NCBI GenBank assembly: GCA_037384225.1 | Contig: JARROD010000251.1 | Location: 1-7,869 of the forward strand | From: JARROD01 sp037384225 | Lineage (GTDB): Bacteria; Pseudomonadota; Gammaproteobacteria; Pseudomonadales; Cellvibrionaceae | DNA: 7,869 nucleotides | Direction: 5' to 3' | Part shown: positions 6,335 to 7,869 of the stretch, in pieces | How positions within the stretch are numbered: position 1 is the stretch's first letter | Layout of the letters: each line of letters begins with the position of its first letter | Notes under the pieces: generated by a model | What the model was told of the DNA's origin: nothing | What the model saw: only the letters and a program-made list of their open reading frames with translations | Databases searched by the model: none | Program-made: the position numbers and the translations under genes

Positions 6335-7294
6335 TTACTCGGTTAAAGAGGGGGCGGTGAGCGCCTGCTCGCGATTTTCCAGTTTGTAGCCAGGTGTTCG
6401 CGGAGGTTTTTTGTCGGTTCTGATCCAACTGCGAATCATCAATCGATCGCGGCCGCCTTTGCTGCTCACGGGTGTGCGGGCGTGCAGTGTGCGGTGATTG
6501 TTGATAAACAGTAATTCATTTTCGCGCATGGCGAAATTCAGCGTGCGCGGTGGGGTGCTGGTAATAACCCGTTCAAAGGCGTCCAGTGCTGGCGGCAGTT
6601 CGGTGTTTATATCGCGCTGGGAAAAGTCGATACTGTAACGCCGCCAACATACGCTTGATGCAGTGAGTACGGGGCGCCAAACCAGGCCGCCGCCGCAATA
6701 ATCCGGCAATTTCCAGGGCACCGGCGCGCGCTCCATTAGCGCCAGGGTTTCTGTGCCCAGACGTTGTTTAACCGCGGCGCGCAGGGTGTCGATATCCAGC
6801 ACCAGCGAGCGGCCGCCGCCACCGTGGTCGGCGCGCACGCACTGCATGGATATCAACTCGACCGGCGTTTCCCAGTCGGCGGTATCGGTATGGAATTTTT
6901 CGGTTTCATAGTGCCCGCCGCGCGCCGATGGCAGATCAGTGGCAGGCTGGATATAGTGAACCAATTGTGCCCGGGGTTTTTCGTAGGGACGCGCCACCAG
7001 GTCGCCGAAGGCTTTGTTGAGGGCCACGAACAGGCGGTTGCCGGCGTCGAATCGCAGCCCCTGGACCAGCGCGCAGTAGGGGCGCCGGGCGATGCGCGCG
7101 CGGATCTGCTCGATCAGTCGGGAAAAACCTTCCGGGCATGCACGGTGAATGCGCTCGCGCACCGACGCTTGCAGGTCGAGGGAATAGTATTCTTTATTAT
7201 CGTAATCCGGCAGGCGTTCAGCCGCCCGCAGCAACTCGCCCGCCAGCACGGCGGGGACTTGCACTTGACCGGCACCGGGAAAAATTGTGGGCAT
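6335..7294 (-). CDS. TauD/TfdA-family Fe(II)/2OG dioxygenase, first gene of the cluster
   Basis: A 319-residue protein. The iron-binding motif is His135-Thr-Asp137 in FHTDTADW. The distal ligand is His271 in NNHRTLHARTPV, and Arg284 or Arg288 in RDRLMIRSW is the 2OG-binding residue. The INNHRTLHAR form is closest to the clavaminate-synthase-like branch of TauD, whose members oxidise amino acids and peptide-bound residues; that hints at an amino-acid-like substrate, but no more. Length and motif spacing are normal. It is the first ordinary gene of the operon. The start is supported by AAGGAAG (7310-7304), nine bases before the ATG. A 156-base palindromic element begins 38 bases upstream, and no good sigma70 promoter is visible in between, so transcription probably starts further right. 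Confidence 0.9.
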   Translation of the reverse strand: MPTIFPGAGQVQVPAVLAGELLRAAERLPDYDNKEYYSLDLQASVRERIHRACPEGFSRLIEQIRARIARRPYCALVQGLRFDAGNRLFVALNKAFGDLVARPYEKPRAQLVHYIQPATDLPSARGGHYETEKFHTDTADWETPVELISMQCVRADHGGGGRSLVLDIDTLRAAVKQRLGTETLALMERAPVPWKLPDYCGGGLVWRPVLTASSVCWRRYSIDFSQRDINTELPPALDAFERVITSTPPRTLNFAMRENELLFINNHRTLHARTPVSSKGGRDRLMIRSWIRTDKKPPRTPGYKLENREQALTAPSLTE

Positions 7295-7303
7295 AGGGTT
7301 TTG

Positions 7304-7310
7304 CTTCCTT
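7304..7310 (-). promoter_or_regulatory. Ribosome-binding site of the TauD-type gene
   Basis: AAGGAAG on the minus strand inside a longer purine run (AAGAAGGAAG), nine bases before the ATG at 7294. It fixes the start of the first operon gene. Confidence 0.6.
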
Positions 7311-7331
7311 CTTCTAATGACACGCGTTTAA

Positions 7332-7487
7332 GGAACGGGCACGGAATAACTTCCCGTTTTCACTTCCGATGCATCCCGCCTGGCGTCGTTGCAAAAACTC
7401 GACGTAGGCCCACTATGCCTTCGTTTTTGCGCCTAGCCAAGCGGGCGCCTCAAAACCGAAAACGGGAAGTTATTCCGTGCCCGTTCC
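7332..7487. repeat. Palindromic MITE-like element with perfect 29-base inverted ends
   Basis: The left end (7332-7360, starting GGAACGGGCACGGAATAAC) is matched perfectly in inverted form by 7459-7487; counting one base further out on each side gives 30 of 30. TAA directly flanks both ends (7329-7331 and 7488-7490) and could be a 3-base target duplication, although part of it can also be counted within the inverted repeat. The inner part is itself mostly palindromic: CCCGCCTGGC near 7375 is mirrored by GCCAAGCGGG near 7436, and GCAAAAAC near 7391 by GTTTTTGC near 7423. It carries no coding capacity. It is a mobile palindromic repeat of the kind moved by a transposase elsewhere. If transcribed into the operon it would form a very stable hairpin in the 5' leader. 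Confidence 0.85.
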
Positions 7488-7495
7488 TAACTTAC

Positions 7496-7662
7496 GGCAG
7501 CCTTGAAAATAAATTTACATCCCTGAACCCCAAACACCCGCTATGGCGACGTTGTTTGTTGGCTCAATAACCCCACTATTCGCCTTCATCGCTCCTTAGT
7601 CCAGCGGATATGAAGGGGGCTGATTTTTGACCCATGTATGTGAATTTATTTCTGTGGCAGCC
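7496..7662. repeat. Imperfect inverted repeat, probable mobile-element remnant
   Basis: Arms 7496-7525 and 7633-7662 match in inverted orientation at 22 of 30 positions by hand count. The shared outer block is GGC(A/T)GCC and the inner one AAATAAATT(T/C)ACAT. The 107-base middle has no protein-like ORF of normal size. It lies only 8 bases outside the perfect palindrome, so the two may be one composite remnant. It explains most of the gene-free stretch upstream of the operon. Confidence 0.5.
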
Positions 7663-7713
7663 CTTATTGGTTGAGTTTGAAGCTGAGAAACCAAGTTTGC
7701 GGCTTGTTATAAG

Positions 7714-7779
7714 TCAGGGTTGTCTCCCCCTTACGTCGGGATTGTTATCAATCATAGTAATATACCGCTCATCAGGCAT
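7714..7779 (-). CDS. Possible 21-residue peptide at the head of the cluster
   Basis: Read on the minus strand, ATG at 7779 opens 21 codons and a TGA at 7716-7714. The peptide starts MPDERYITMIDNN and ends VRGRQP. It is hydrophilic, with four acidic residues and three Arg, no Cys, Ser or Lys, and no signal peptide. Translation is suggested by AGGAGGTGA placed ideally upstream. It points the same way as the operon, 419 bases before the TauD-type start, with two repeats in between. It could be a modified-peptide precursor, a leader peptide, or the first codons of a decayed mobile-element gene: the frame stays open for 45 codons after the TGA, to a TAG at 7578-7576, which is not long enough to be significant. 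I do not recognise it. Confidence 0.4.
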   Translation of the reverse strand: MPDERYITMIDNNPDVRGRQP

Positions 7780-7783
7780 GTTT

Positions 7784-7792
7784 TCACCTCCT
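7784..7792 (-). promoter_or_regulatory. Near-perfect Shine-Dalgarno sequence before the 21-codon ORF
   Basis: AGGAGGTGA on the minus strand is complementary to nine bases of the usual proteobacterial 16S rRNA 3' end. Seven bases separate AGGAGG from the ATG at 7779. It is the best ribosome-binding site in the window, stronger than that of any of the enzyme genes. Confidence 0.65.
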
Positions 7793-7869
7793 AATTGTTC
7801 ACTTCCTATATATACCCAAAGCGTTTGAGATTTAGGTGTATAGAGCACGCCCCTTTTTGCCCCTGGCCG
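7793..7869 (-). promoter_or_regulatory. Region upstream of the 21-codon ORF with a dyad and -10-like boxes
   Basis: The minus strand carries TATACA and TATATA as -10-like hexamers, but neither has a convincing -35 box 16-18 bases upstream. An imperfect dyad, TATACCC (7811-7817) facing GGTGTATA (7835-7842) on the plus strand, surrounds this AT-rich part and could be an operator. It is the only promoter-like stretch seen to the right of the operon, and the evidence is weak. Confidence 0.25.

Noticed and set aside
7331..7488. Palindrome read as an intrinsic terminator or CRISPR repeat
   Set aside because: The stem is far longer than a terminator and has no U-tract specific to one strand; there is one pair of inverted arms and no repeat-spacer pattern.
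6764..7570. A 268-codon plus-strand ORF opposite the TauD-type gene
   Set aside because: It is a shadow of a GC-rich gene: the minus frame has clear iron-binding motifs, and this frame runs on through the palindromic repeat.
7515..7589. A 24-codon minus-strand ORF (starts MKANSGVIEP) just after TAAGGAG
   Set aside because: The Shine-Dalgarno sequence is only two bases from the ATG, too close for normal initiation, and the ORF lies inside the imperfect inverted repeat.
7576..7716. Selenocysteine or stop-codon readthrough at the TGA of the 21-codon ORF
   Set aside because: The following open stretch of 45 codons is not significant, no SECIS-like stem was recognised directly after the TGA, and the downstream part falls in repeat sequence.
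7634..7828. A 64-codon plus-strand ORF antisense to the 21-codon ORF
   Set aside because: There is no ribosome-binding site, it runs through one repeat arm, and its composition is not protein-like.

Overview
The window holds one compact operon-like cluster, all of it read on the minus strand (right to left). Eight complete genes run from 7294 down to 86, and a ninth gene starts at 14 and leaves the window. Gene ends overlap or nearly touch: three junctions are 4-base stop/start overlaps, and the other complete-gene gaps are 6 to 19 bases, apart from one that contains an assembly gap. The coding DNA is fairly GC-rich, the ribosome-binding sites are of AGGAGG type, and the right flank carries palindromic repeats of a kind common in marine Gammaproteobacteria. 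A gammaproteobacterium is therefore my best guess, but it rests on style and not on a marker gene. The run of N suggests a draft or metagenome assembly.

Transcription order is: TauD/TfdA-type Fe(II)/2-oxoglutarate dioxygenase (7294-6335); class I SAM methyltransferase (6328-5597); a 14-base tandem repeat next to a 24-base N gap; phytanoyl-CoA-dioxygenase-type (PhyH) oxygenase (5529-4684); SsuD-like flavin-dependent monooxygenase of the luciferase-like (LLM) class (4687-3590); a second-type Fe(II)/2OG oxygenase (3593-2811); ATP-grasp ligase with an extra tail of about 89 residues (2814-1315); an orphan Rossmann-like, possibly SAM-binding protein (1295-528); RidA-family imine/enamine deaminase (511-86); then the start of an unknown gene (14-1) behind a strong ribosome-binding site.

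Together this reads as a small-molecule or peptide-tailoring pathway. It has four oxygenases from four different families, one clear and one possible SAM-dependent enzyme, one ATP-dependent amide- or ester-forming ligase, and a RidA protein that would handle a reactive imine or enamine. No NRPS, PKS, carrier protein, radical SAM enzyme, transporter or regulator lies inside the window, so the scaffold is either a free amino acid or small acid, a peptide, or something made by genes outside. I do not recognise a described pathway with this gene set.

The right flank (7295-7869) has no ordinary gene. It holds a 156-base palindromic element with perfect 29-base inverted ends, a second imperfect inverted repeat, and a 21-codon ORF (7779-7714) behind an almost ideal Shine-Dalgarno sequence on the same strand as the cluster. 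That tiny ORF is either a leader or precursor peptide or the start of decayed mobile DNA. It is the most interesting single item, together with the unusual enzyme set.
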